Shown here piece after piece: positions 12,837 to 23,200 of a DNA stretch of 64,000 bases. The translations under genes were made by a program, and so were the position numbers. Positions within the stretch are counted from its first letter, which is position 1. Every line of letters begins with the position of its first letter. This stretch comes from Orientallactaga sibirica. Its lineage: Eukaryota; Chordata; Mammalia; Rodentia; Dipodidae. Below the pieces are notes generated by a model, which worked only from the letters and a program-made list of their open reading frames with translations, was not told the DNA's origin and searched no databases. The stretch covers positions 7,590,001-7,654,000 of the forward strand of contig JAEOAD010000982.1 in assembly GCA_036365145.1 (NCBI GenBank). The letters are read 5' to 3'.

Positions 12837-12849
12837 AAAAGTTAAGTGT

Positions 12850-13045
12850 GTTTAACTTAAAAGATTTTATTGAAACACATATGTAATGTACAACTCCATG
12901 AATTTCAGAAACTGAACACTTATGTGACCATATCCCAGAATATGACCTGTGTGTCCATTTCTATGAATATTACAACCCTTCTTTGTTTCCTTTTAATACT
13001 TTTTGCTTATTTTTAAATTTACCTTCTAAAATAATAGGTTTAATT
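12850..13045 (-). repeat. Ancient L1-type fragment, antisense
   Basis: The series ttattgaaacacatatgtaatg, actgaacacttatgtgacc and tatcccagaatatgacc resembles the antisense 3' part of old L1 elements. The copy may resume near 15575, interrupted by younger insertions. Confidence 0.4.
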
Positions 13046-13057
13046 ATGACATTTTCT

Positions 13058-13366
13058 CTTTTGTGTGTATGCATGTGCATGTATGTTTGCACGCATGTGG
13101 GCATAAGTATGTGCAGTTGTGTATACATGGATGTCTGTCTCAGTCATTCTCCACATTATTTACTGAGAAGAGTTTTTCACTTGAACTTAGAGTTCACTGA
13201 TTCAACTAGTCTAGCTAGCCATCTTATCCCAGTGTCTCCTATCTCTGCCTCCCGATTACATGGAGCTGCCATACCCACCTGACATTGATGTGGATGCTGG
13301 GGATTTGAACTCCTGTTCTCACACTTGCATAGCAAGCACTTTATCTATAGACCCATCAAGCCAGCC
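13058..13366 (-). repeat. B4-type SINE, antisense
   Basis: TG-rich tail; body with cttgaacttagagttcac; right end gcaagcactttatctatagacccatcaagccagccc is the inverted head. Confidence 0.8.
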
Positions 13367-13549
13367 CTCATTATGACATTTTCATGCATAATTTGTTTTT
13401 GTTGATCTTCCTTATCCTTCTCTCCCACTCTCTGCTACCTTTGTACCCTTCCATCCCCAGTAGTCTCTTTTCCTCATTCTATTAATCCCTTCCTCAAAAT
13501 CTCTTTTTCCCTCTAGCAGTTCACTTTCTAGTTCATGACCTATACCCAT

Positions 13550-13769
13550 AATCATACCCACATATACACACATATAAAATTAAAAGGTAGTATCCACTTA
13601 TGAAAGAGAACATGTGTAGCCGGGCATTGTGGCGCACGTTTTTAATCCCAGCACTCAGGAGGCAGAGGTAGGAGGATCGCTGAGAGTTCAAGGCCACCAT
13701 GAGACTACATAGTTAATTCCAGGTCAGCCTGGGCCAGAGTGAGACCCTACCTCGAAAAACCAAAAAAAA

Positions 13770-13800
<31 letters not shown>

Positions 13801-15040
13801 GAAAGAAAAGAAAGAAAGAAAGAAAGAAAGAAAACATGTGCTGCTTATCTTTCTGAGTCTGCATTACATCATCTAATATAATTTCCATATACATCCATTT
13901 TCCTGCAAATTTCATAATTTCATGTTTCTTTATGGCTGAATAAAATTCCATTGTGCATATGTACCACATTTTCTTTTTTTATTTCTATTATTCTGATTTT
14001 ACATTCATAGTATTGGTTCCATTATCCTCCTCCCTGTCCTCCCTCTTCCAAAGGGACCCTCATCAATGGGGAATGTGGGTCATGCATTGTGGGGGTAGTC
14101 AAGAGTTCTGGGGGGTAGGCCCCAGTCTCTGTGCTTAATGCCCCAACTTGTGACTCTAACAATCTTTCTGCCCTCTCTTCCATGAGTTTCCCTGAGCCAC
14201 ATTGGGGTCATTTTAGTTCGGCTTCAGTGATGAGGTTTTGGGAGCCTCTGTGTCTCTGGATATCTGGCTTAGTTGGAGTTGGATGTTCTCTGTGTTTATC
14301 TCCTTCATCCTTTTTCTGGTGTCGTGATCACCATGAACGCTGTATTCTTCCCCTTCCCCTGCGTTGTTCTATGGTTTCAGCTGGGGCCCTGATGAGGTGC
14401 GATTAGCTGATCCTCCCATCAGGTTCGTTGTCCATCTGAAAAGAAGTTAGTACGAGTTAGAAGGGATGACCATATATGTTTTGGAGGGAATTTTATATGC
14501 GTTGGCTCTCTTCTAGCCCACATTTGGTGGTATCTTGATCTTGGAGACTGAGCTCGTTTTGTGTACCTGGTTTTGACTTATTTCCCAGTTCCAGCAATGT
14601 GTTTCATTCCACTGAGTGGATCTATTAGCCAAATCAAGAGCAGTTGGTTACCCACCATGGCTGTTTGCCACTACTGCACTTGTATGAGCATTACATCAGG
14701 TTGTTTCCTGCTGGGTATCTTAGACTGCAAGATGTTTGGACCGATGTCGGACATTTTTCCCCAGTTGCTCGTGTAGCACACTCTGGTACTAGACTAGCTA
14801 ACTGTCTGGGGACTGACCCTCTTCCACATTCTGGCCAGGTCTCTCCGTGTTTGGTCTCACACACGTATGCTGTCTTCGACAGTAGGGTCTTACCATTAAC
14901 CTTTAGTGGGTCACCAAGAACTCTGACAGAAGTCTGTCTTTTTTGGGAAACCTTGTAGGTGTCTTGGATCAACAGCTCATTGTGGAAGTTAACCCTGTGC
15001 TGGCACTGGGAATTATAAGTCTGCACCTAGGAAGGTGAGG
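13550..15040 (-). repeat. Rodent L1 3' region, antisense, interrupted by a B1
   Basis: Antisense it gives the C-terminal end of L1 ORF2 (13836-13970: translated minus strand has MWYICTMEFYSAIKKHE, a classic L1 ORF2 tail motif). The L1 3' UTR follows to about 15030. Its order of blocks parallels the L1 at 18175-19850 (tagggtcttaccat, gggaaacc, caacagctca). Confidence 0.85.
13617..13835 (+). repeat. B1 SINE, sense, inserted into the L1, with poly-A and (GAAA)n tail
   Basis: Well preserved B1 body 13617-13760, A25 run, then (AAAG/GAAA)n to 13832. It is flanked by near-identical gagaacatgtg (13608-13618) and gaaaacatgtg (13830-13840), a target-site duplication inside L1 ORF2. Confidence 0.93.
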
Positions 15041-15134
15041 GAGGAAAAAGATAGATAATATAAAAGAGAAAGTGAGTATAGAGAGGAGAGGGAGAGAGAG
15101 AGAGGGAGAGAGAGAGAGAAGAGAAAGAGAAGCA
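15041..15134. repeat. GA-rich simple repeat
   Basis: Purine tract dominated by (GA)n at 15045-15131. Confidence 0.85.
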
Positions 15135-15833
15135 GGACAAGATTAGGGTTAGCCTTCATGATGCTCTCTCCAGATTCCTGTGGTTCGGGTATTCCCTCTA
15201 CGGGCCTGCTGAAGGATCAATGTTTTAGCCTGTTGTACAGAGTAAAGGGTTTTATAGTATCTTTCCCTTTTGGGTCCCAATTTGTATCCCCCCCTTGTCC
15301 TCCCTCCCACCCTCTCTTTCTCTCCCACCCTTACCCTCCCTCCACCCCTCCCTCCCTCTTGTCTGGTCCTCAGAGTGTTTATTAGGTTTGGCCGCATGTC
15401 ACGTGGATTCAGGTTAGGAGCAACAGATAAATGAGACCACATTTTCATTGTTCATTTATCTGTCAATGAACACCCAGGCTGATAACATTTCCTTGTTAGC
15501 CATGAGTAGAACAGAAGGAAACATGAGTATGCAGATATCTTGGTGGTAGAACAGTCTTCTGATAGCCTTCTCCCTTGTAAAGATAACCAATCTCCCTTTT
15601 CACTCCATTGATCATTTTTGCCTGCTTTTGTTTTTCATAAGAATGGAACCTTGTACACTACGCATTCTCTCATGTGTGGTTTCCCGGGCTAAGTCATCAA
15701 TATTATTGTGTATACCTGTGCCTTACATATAAACATTTTCCTCCAGAGAAACACTGATACATTTTTATATAACTGTATTAAAATTCTCATTTAAGTGACT
15801 CATAGGGAGATATCAATAATACTATGTCATTAT
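15135..15833. other. Probable continuation of L1 3' UTR / old L1; no gene
   Basis: A C-rich patch occurs at 15286-15360. The part after 15575 may be the continuation of the old L1 seen at 12850. Neither is certain. Confidence 0.35.
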
Positions 15834-15982
15834 GAGCTGGGCATGGTAGCTCCTCCCTGTAACCCTAGCCCCTGGGAGGCTAAGGCAGGAGGATTTCTCT
15901 TAAAGTTGAGGTCAGCCTGGGCTATATGGTGAGTTCCAGGGCAACCTGAGCTATAGAGTAAGACCCTGTCTCAAAAAATAAT
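15834..15982 (+). repeat. B1 SINE, sense, diverged
   Basis: It runs from gagctgggcatggtagctcc to agaccctgtctcaaaaaataa. Confidence 0.85.
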
Positions 15983-16244
15983 AATATACCATTATGAAAA
16001 GAGAGAGGATTAAAGTACTCAAGAGAAAGGAAATATTAGATATAATTTATTAATTTAAACAAACATAAGCTGTCCTTGAAAGGAAGATTCATATCTTTCT
16101 CTAAGACGTTGCCATGCCATGTCAAGGAAAGACTCACTCTCCTAATACTACTGTGGCTAATCCATGACAGAATTGTTGACACTGAGAAACTGTGGGTTAC
16201 ATGTCTGCTTCTTTCCCATCCTCCATCACTTTAACATCTGCACT

Positions 16245-16310
16245 GCCTTGACCCAGCACATATTAGGTTAAAAAATCAAATGGATAGATAGATGGATGAA
16301 TGAATTAACG
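16245..16310 (+). repeat. L2/MIR-type 3' end fragment
   Basis: The series cccagcacatattaggtt followed by gatggatgaatgaat resembles the conserved L2 3' end. Confidence 0.4.
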
Positions 16311-16339
16311 AAGAGCAGAGCCAACACTCAAAGAGCATT

Positions 16340-16497
16340 CACAGTGCCAGCCACAGGACAGAGGTCCCTCATATGCTCATCATAGAAGTACTATAAAGTT
16401 GACACTCTTATCTCAGTTTTCTAAATGGAAAAGTTTGCCCTTCAGCAATTACTTGTCTAAAGTTATTCACATTCTGTGGCAGAGCTGGCCATGTTCT
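16340..16497 (-). repeat. MIR SINE, antisense, diverged
   Basis: The order cagtgccagccacagg, tactataaagttgac, ttatctcagttttctaaatgg, acttgtctaaagtta, gtggcagagctgg matches inverted MIR. Confidence 0.65.
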
Positions 16498-16710
16498 CTT
16501 GTCTTCACCACTATGGGTGCACACTCTATCTCCAGCTTGCAGAGCTGCAGCTGTGGCTAGATTTGTGGGTACCATGGCCAGGAGTTCTGCTAGCTGAGAG
16601 CACACAGACTGGTCACAGCCTCTTCCCCTCTAGCTATACAGAAGGAGCATGCTCAATGGTCTCTCACTGCCTCCTTGCTTTACCTGAGCCCTCCCATGAG
16701 TGTTTCATCC

Positions 16711-16836
16711 TCCTTTCCTTTCCTTTCCTTTCCTTTCCTTTCCTTTCCTTTCCTTTCCTTTCCTTTCCTTTCCTTTCCTTTCCTTTCCTTTCCTTTCCTT
16801 TCCCTTTCCTTTCCTTTCTTTTCTTTTCTTTTCTTC
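16711..16836. repeat. (TTTCC)n pentanucleotide microsatellite, ~125 bp
   Basis: About 18 near-perfect TTTCC units (16713-16802), then a degenerate TTTTC/TTCC part. It lies 250 bp upstream of the ADGRG2 first-coding-exon acceptor. Both strands are open as low-complexity ORFs because no repeat phase gives a stop. Confidence 0.97.
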
Positions 16837-17086
16837 CTTCCTTTTCCATAAATGCATATGAACTACCATGTTCATCATTTTAAATATAACATCTTACTGG
16901 GTGACCCTCCCTTAATAAACATGGCCTTTTTTATAGCCAAGGCCCACCTGGCATTGCTGATTCTCTGGAACCTCATTTAAAGGGTACAGGATAGAGGGCA
17001 TCTTGTTTGAGATATGACCTTTTGGGTATTGATTGCTGTTGTGATTATGATAGCTGTGATCATCTGTTCCCTTTATTTGATTCTAG

Positions 17087-17205
17087 GATGTTTTTCTCTG
17101 GTGGACAGTGTGGCCATGTTGGCAGACCTGAAGAAGCTTTACTGAAGTTCAAGATATTCCTTGTCATCATCTGTCTTCATGTCGTTTTGGTTACATCCCT
17201 GACAG
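17087..17205 (+). CDS. ADGRG2: ADGRG2 first coding exon: start codon and signal peptide
   Basis: The acceptor is a pyrimidine-rich tract ending in ttctag at 17081-17086. One base of 5' UTR follows, then ATG at 17088. It encodes 39 residues plus one base (phase 1) and ends at donor g|gtaagg. The peptide starts MFFSGGQCGHVGR and carries the hydrophobic core FKIFLVIICLHVVLV at residues 21-35, a signal peptide after an unusually long polar n-region, as in human ADGRG2. Cleavage is probably just after the TSL at 36-38. The reading frame is open back to an upstream ATG at 17007, but that lies on the intron side of the acceptor, so 17088 is the start, matching the human protein. Confidence 0.95.
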
Positions 17206-20200
17206 GTAAGGTACCCATTTCTCTTTATTTGTTTCCTGTATGTCTATCGTATATATGTGTTTTGTTAATTCAGATTTTTTTCTTATGATAAAATATACAT
17301 AATGTAATATTTATCATTTCATCCATTTTTTAATATTTTATTTTTATTTATTTATGAGAGAGAAAGAGGGGGGGAGAGAATGGGCATACCAGGACCTACA
17401 GCCACTGCAAACAAACTCCAAATGCATGTGCCACCTTGTGCATGTGGGTTATGTGGGTCTTGGGGGATCAAATCTGGGTCCTTTGGCTTTGCAGGCACAT
17501 GCCTTAACTGCTAAGCCATCTCTCCAGCCCTCTTTAAACCATTTTAAGTATACAGTTTGTTAGCATTAAGTAAAATCACATTTTTGTGCAACCATAACCA
17601 CTGTCCATTTTCAGAAAATTAGCATTGTACCAGTTAGTCACTGTTTACTTAACCCACCCACGAAAAAATCTATTTTTTTAAATCTCTGTGAACTTGCCTC
17701 TACTAATAACCTCTTGAGTCAAAACATGCAATACCTTTTCCTTTATGTATGATGTATGTCACTTAGCATATTTTTGAGGTCCACCTATGTTGTAGATATG
17801 TATCACAATTTCATTCCTTTCAAAGCCTGCATAATATTCCATTGTACGTATGCACCAATTTTTGCTTATCCATTCACCCATTGATGGGCACTTGGGTTTT
17901 TTCTGCTTTTTAGCTACTATGAAGTATGCTGCTATGAACACGAGTACATAAATATCTTAGTCCTTGCTTCCCATCTTTGGATTATATACCTAGGATTGGA
18001 ACTGCTGGGTCATATGGTAGTACTATGTTTAACTTTTTGAGGAACTGCCGAACTATTTTCCACATTCTTACAAGCAATACACGAGGATTGTAGTTTTTCC
18101 ACATCCTTGACAACATTTGTTATTTTGTTTTATTTTGATGATAGGTCTGAAGTGGCATGTCATTGTGTTTTTTAAATTTTTTTTATTGACAACTTCTATA
18201 CTTACATACAATAAACCATGATATTTCCCTCCCCTCCCCCACTTTCCCTTTCACAACTCTGCTCTCCATCATATCCCCTCTCCCTCTCCATTAGTCTCTC
18301 TTTTATTTTGATGTCATCATCTTTTTCTTCTATTATGAGGGTCTTGTGAAGGTATTGCTAGGCACTGCAAGGTCATGGATATCGAGGCCAATTTCTGTCT
18401 GGACAGTTGCATTGTAAGGAGTTGTACCCTTCCTTTGGCTCTTACATTTTTTTTAATTTAATTTAATTTAATTAATTTATTTATTTGAGAGAGAGAGAGA
18501 TACAGAAATAGGCGGGGGGGGGGGAGAGAGGGAGAGAGAGAATGGGTGCGCCAGGGCCTCCAGCCACTGCAAACGAACTCCAGATGCATGCACCCCCTTG
18601 TGCATCTGGCTTACGTGGGTCCTGGAGAATCGAGCCTCGAACCGGGGTCCTTAGGCTTCATAGGCAAGCGTTTAACCGCTAAGCCATCTCTCCAGCCCTG
18701 GCTCTTACATTTTTTCCACCACCTCTTCCACAAGGGACTCTGAGCCTCAGAGGGTGTGTAGAGGTATTTCAGTGCTGGACACTCATCCATCCCTTCTTCT
18801 CAGCACTATGTTGCCTTTTGGGTCATCCCAGTGGTCATCGCCATCTGAAAAGAGAAGCTTCTCTAACCAGAAGTGAGAGTAGCATTAATATATGAATATG
18901 AACACTAACTGTAGTGCTTTCAGGGCAGCTTGGTGGGAATAATATATACATTTAGCCAGACAAGAGCAGGCTTTATACCCCTAAGGCTCATGATCTCCCC
19001 TGTCATAGGCTCTTGATTAGGTTTTCAGTACCAAGCATGTATTCCCTCCCATAGAGCAGGCCTCCAATCCAATTAGAGGGCAGTTGGTTTCCCCCAGAGC
19101 AGACATGCCACTTTTGCACCCGTTCAGTCATTTGGCCTGTCTGGCCAAACTTAAGGCTTCCAGTATCCACTGTTTTCACCGCAGATGACTTCTGTCTCCC
19201 ATAGGGCTGCATGCAGTGCAGCTTTTTCCAGCTTTCAGTTGACTGGTCTATAAGGAGAAGGTTTTCTGCTAAGCACCAGCTTGATTTCTCAGTGACCTTA
19301 CTGCCCAGGCATGTGAAGTCTTTAGCAATAGGGTCTTACCATCTGTTTCTCATGGGAAACCAAGGGCCTTGGCAATAACCTGTAATGTTTTGGGTGCCAC
19401 AGGGATCTCCCTGGCCAACAACTCACTGGAAGCTATCCCATCCCAGGCACTGAAAATTTTCTAGTAACAATCTATAGCTTCTGGATGTGCCATTATTCAA
19501 AAAAGTAGGTTTACATAAGTCTTATTCAGAATATCTCGAATTTTGATTGACCCTCACCCCCGTCCTTCTTTTACACATTCTCTTATCCTGGCCTCGCTGA
19601 GGCCTTTCCACTCCCTGTAATCTGTTCTTCTACTTACATATATACAATATCATACCCTAAAGTTCTTACCTCTCCTCCCTCCCTTATAGCCATTTTCTAG
19701 CTTACTGGCCTCTGCTACTGATTTTTGGTTCCAACTCACACACAAGTCTATACATTTGTAGCTAGGATCCACATATGAGAGAGAACATGCAATGTTTGGC
19801 TTTCTGGGCCTGGGTTACCTCACTTAGTATAATCCTTTCCAGATCCATCATTGTGGTTTTGATTTGAATTTCCTTAGTGATTAATGATGTTAGCATCATT
19901 TTGTGTATTTATTAGTTGTATATCTCCTTGAAAGAAATATCGATTCAAATCCTTTGTCCATTGGTGTTTTTGTTAGTGTTATTTTGTTAGTGTTAGTTTT
20001 ATTAGTGTTAGTTTGATCTTTAGGAGGGCTTTATTCTTTAAAATATTTTAATTTTATTTATTTAAGAGAGAGAGAGAAAGAGGCAGATGGGGGGGGGGAG
20101 AATGGGTATGCCAGGGCCTCTAGCCACTGCAAATGAACTCCAGATGCATGCACCACCAGGTAAATCTGGCTTACATGGGTACTGGGAAATGTCCTTAGGC

Positions 20201-23200
20201 TTCTCAGGCAAGCATCTTAACCATTAAGCCATCTCTCCAGCCCAGGAGTTCTTTATATGATATGATATTAATTTCCTATCAGATATATGATAGGCAATAT
20301 CTTCTCCCATTCTTTGAGGCATTTTCATGCTACATAGTGTCCTTTCATGCATTAATTTTTAATTTTTGTTTTTTTTGGTTTTTCGAGGTGGGGTCTCACT
20401 CTGGTCCAGGCTGACCTGAAATTAACTATGTAGTCTCAGGGTGGCCTTGAACTCACGGTGACCCTCCTACCTCTGCCTCCCACGTGCTGGGATTAAAGGT
20501 GTGTGCCACCATGCCCAGCTTCATTTTTAATTTTTGATGAATTCTAATTAATTCAACATTTGTTATTTATGCGTCATATCTAAGAAGTTATTGCCAAATC
20601 CAGTGTCAGGATGATTTTCCTGTATATTTTCTTCTATGGGTCTTACAGTCTTAGATGTCATGTTTAGATACTTTGATCCACATACAATTTCTCTCTATGC
20701 CTGGCAATATCCACTTTTCATATCATTTGTTGAAAAGCTTGACCTTTCTCCTTTGAATGGTCATGGCATCTTTCTCCAAAATCAAGTGAACAAATGTATG
20801 AGGATTTATTTGATATTTATTTGTTTTTTAAAAATATCTACTTGAGAGCTGGAGAGATGGCTCAGCAGTTCAAGGTGCTTACTTGCAAAGCCGGTCAGCC
20901 CTGGTTTGATTCCCCAGTACCCATGTAAAGCCAGAAGCACAAAGTGCTATATGTGTCTGGATTCCATATGCACTGTCAGCAGGCTCTGATGTGCCAATTC
21001 ACATTCTCTTTCTATTTCTTTCTCTTTTTTCTACTACAAAAATATTAAAAATAAATAAATAAAAATATCTACTCGAATCCATTTCCATATGAAAATTTAA
21101 AAGAGGTGGAGAATGAAGCTAAATGACACAGAATGGTATTTTCAGAAAAGGGGATCTTTAGAAGCTTTTGAAACCAGCAAAAAGCTATCTGGGGGAAGGC
21201 AATGAAAAGGCCAACAGAACGACAGCTGAAATTTCTTTTTTTTTTTTCAAGACAGGGTCTCTTCCTAGCCCAGGCTGACCTGGAACTCACTCTGTAGCCC
21301 CAGGCTGACCTCAAACTCACAGAATCCCTCTCACCTCACCTTAGTCTCCCCAGTGCTGGGACTAAAGGTGTGCACCACTACAATTGGCTCCTTCTCCTTC
21401 CCTTCCCCCTTCCTTCTTCTCTTTTTTGGCAGCATCTTATGCAGCCCACACTGGTCTCCAACTCACTTTTGAGCCAAGGATGACCTTGAATTTCTTATCC
21501 TTCTGCCTCTACCTCCCAAGGGCTAGGATTACAAGTGTGTGCCACCACACCTGGCAAGGACTGTGATTTCTGTAGGTACAACTTCCAGAAAAATACTATG
21601 TTATAGCCGGGCGTGGTGGCACACGCCTTTAATCCCAGCACTTGGGAGGCAGAGGTAGAAGGATTACCGAGAGTTCAAGGCCACCCTGAGACTACACAGT
21701 TAATTCCAGGTCAGCCTGGACCAGAGGAGACCCTACCTCGCAAAACCAAAAAAAAAAAAAAAAAAAAAAAAAAACTATGTTATGCAAATATAAGGAATAC
21801 TCATTAGGAAGGAGACTAGGCAATGAATATTTTTTAAGAAGACATCATTAAATACACAATGAAGATATACTATCTCAAAATATAAGGTATAGGGGCCTGA
21901 GGAGATGGCTCAGCAGTTAAAGGTGCTTGCTTGTGAGCTGGCAGTTCTGTATTCATCTCCCCAGCAACCATGTAAAGTTGGATGCGAAGTGGTGCATGCA
22001 TTTTTGATCCCTGCATGCCTATGGCAGTGGGAGGAAAAACTAGGAGAATCTAGAAGTTCCTGGGCCAGCTAGACTGACACTCATAAAATGAAGCAACAAA
22101 AACAAAATAACAATGGAGACCCCCATCTCAAGCAGGGTTGAGGGTGGAAACAGACAACTTGATTGAGGTTGTTCTCAGACCTATACACATGCACCATGAC
22201 ACATACACATCATACACACATGCATACAGATATATGCATAATTAAAAATAAGGTGGAGAGCAATTGAGGAAGACAATCAACATTAACATTTTGCCTCCAT
22301 GCACATGCACCTGCATACACATGTGAGCCCACACACAGAAAATGATAAAGTTCAGTGTACATCTGTAGGTTACAATGTGCCAGGTCCCTACCTGCTTTAC
22401 GCTTGTCTACTTGCTTAATCATCTCACCCAGGCCCATGAAGGGGATGTCCTAGTCTTTTCCCATTCTGAGGCACACAAAGATAAGTAACTTGCCCAAAGT
22501 TGTTAGCCCCTGGATGAAATAGTACTGTTGGAATTTAAATCCAGAGGTCTGGCTCTAGATTTTGTGCTTGTAATCACCAAACAAGAGTTTTCAAACATGA
22601 GTGTACCTCGGAATTACATGGGAGGCTTGTTGAAGCACAGATCACTGGGTCCTTAACTAAGAGTTTGCTTTAGTAAGTCAAGAGCAGGGACCAAGAACTG
22701 AAAGCCCTATGAAGCTCCCACATGATGCTGATACAACTAGTGTAGGAACCACACTTCAAGAACTACTGTCTCAAGCTGGGCGTGCTGGCGCATGCCTTTA
22801 ATCCCAGAACTCAGGAAGCAGAGGTAGGAGGATTGCCATGAGTTTGAGGCCACCCTGAGATTACAGAATGAATTCCAGGTCAGCCTGGGCTAGAGCCAGA
22901 CCCTACCTCAAAAGGTGAAGAAGAAGGAGGAGGAGGAGGAAGAGGAAGGGAAGGAGGAGGAGGAGGAAGATGAAGGGAAGGAGGAGGAGGAGGAAAAGAG
23001 GAAGACGACAACGATGATGAAGAAGAACTACCGTCTCCACAACTGGTGGAAGATGTTACCAGGGGAGAAAGCACCTCCTGTGATGTCCATAAGCTGTGTT
23101 CACAAAGATCATCTCCTTGGGGCATTAAAGTATCCCTGTGGGATAAGCAGGGGAAAAAATCAATTGTCTCCACTTTACTGATGAGTAAACATCCCCAGGG

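Larger units (their letters stand above)
17281..20843 (-). repeat. Ancient L1 (L1MA/L1MB-type) antisense, split into five pieces by younger insertions
   Basis: Pieces at 17281-17329, 17531-18172, 19852-20032, 20244-20362 and 20522-20843 read consecutively as the antisense of one old L1. From right to left they are ORF2 (tgttgaaaagcttgacc; aagaagttattgcc), then catcattgtggttttgatttg, then gaactgctgggtcatatgg and gctgctatgaacac, then the 3' end gataaaatatacataatg. It starts only ~75 bp downstream of the ADGRG2 exon donor at 17206. Confidence 0.85.

Noticed and set aside
13724..13969. 81-codon minus ORF as a gene
   Set aside because: It is the C-terminal tail of a truncated L1 ORF2 running into a B1 and its microsatellite tail.
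16476..16883. 135-codon and 61-codon ORFs on opposite strands
   Set aside because: Created by the (TTTCC)n repeat, which has no stop codon in any phase.
17007..17087. In-frame upstream ATG extending the ADGRG2 start by 27 codons
   Set aside because: It lies before a good splice acceptor (ttctag at 17081-17086), and the known protein starts at the later Met. The frame is open by chance in the intron.
22880..23181. Glu/Lys-rich and Pro/Ser-rich ORFs on opposite strands
   Set aside because: Translation of a GGA/GAA microsatellite and a B1 tail.
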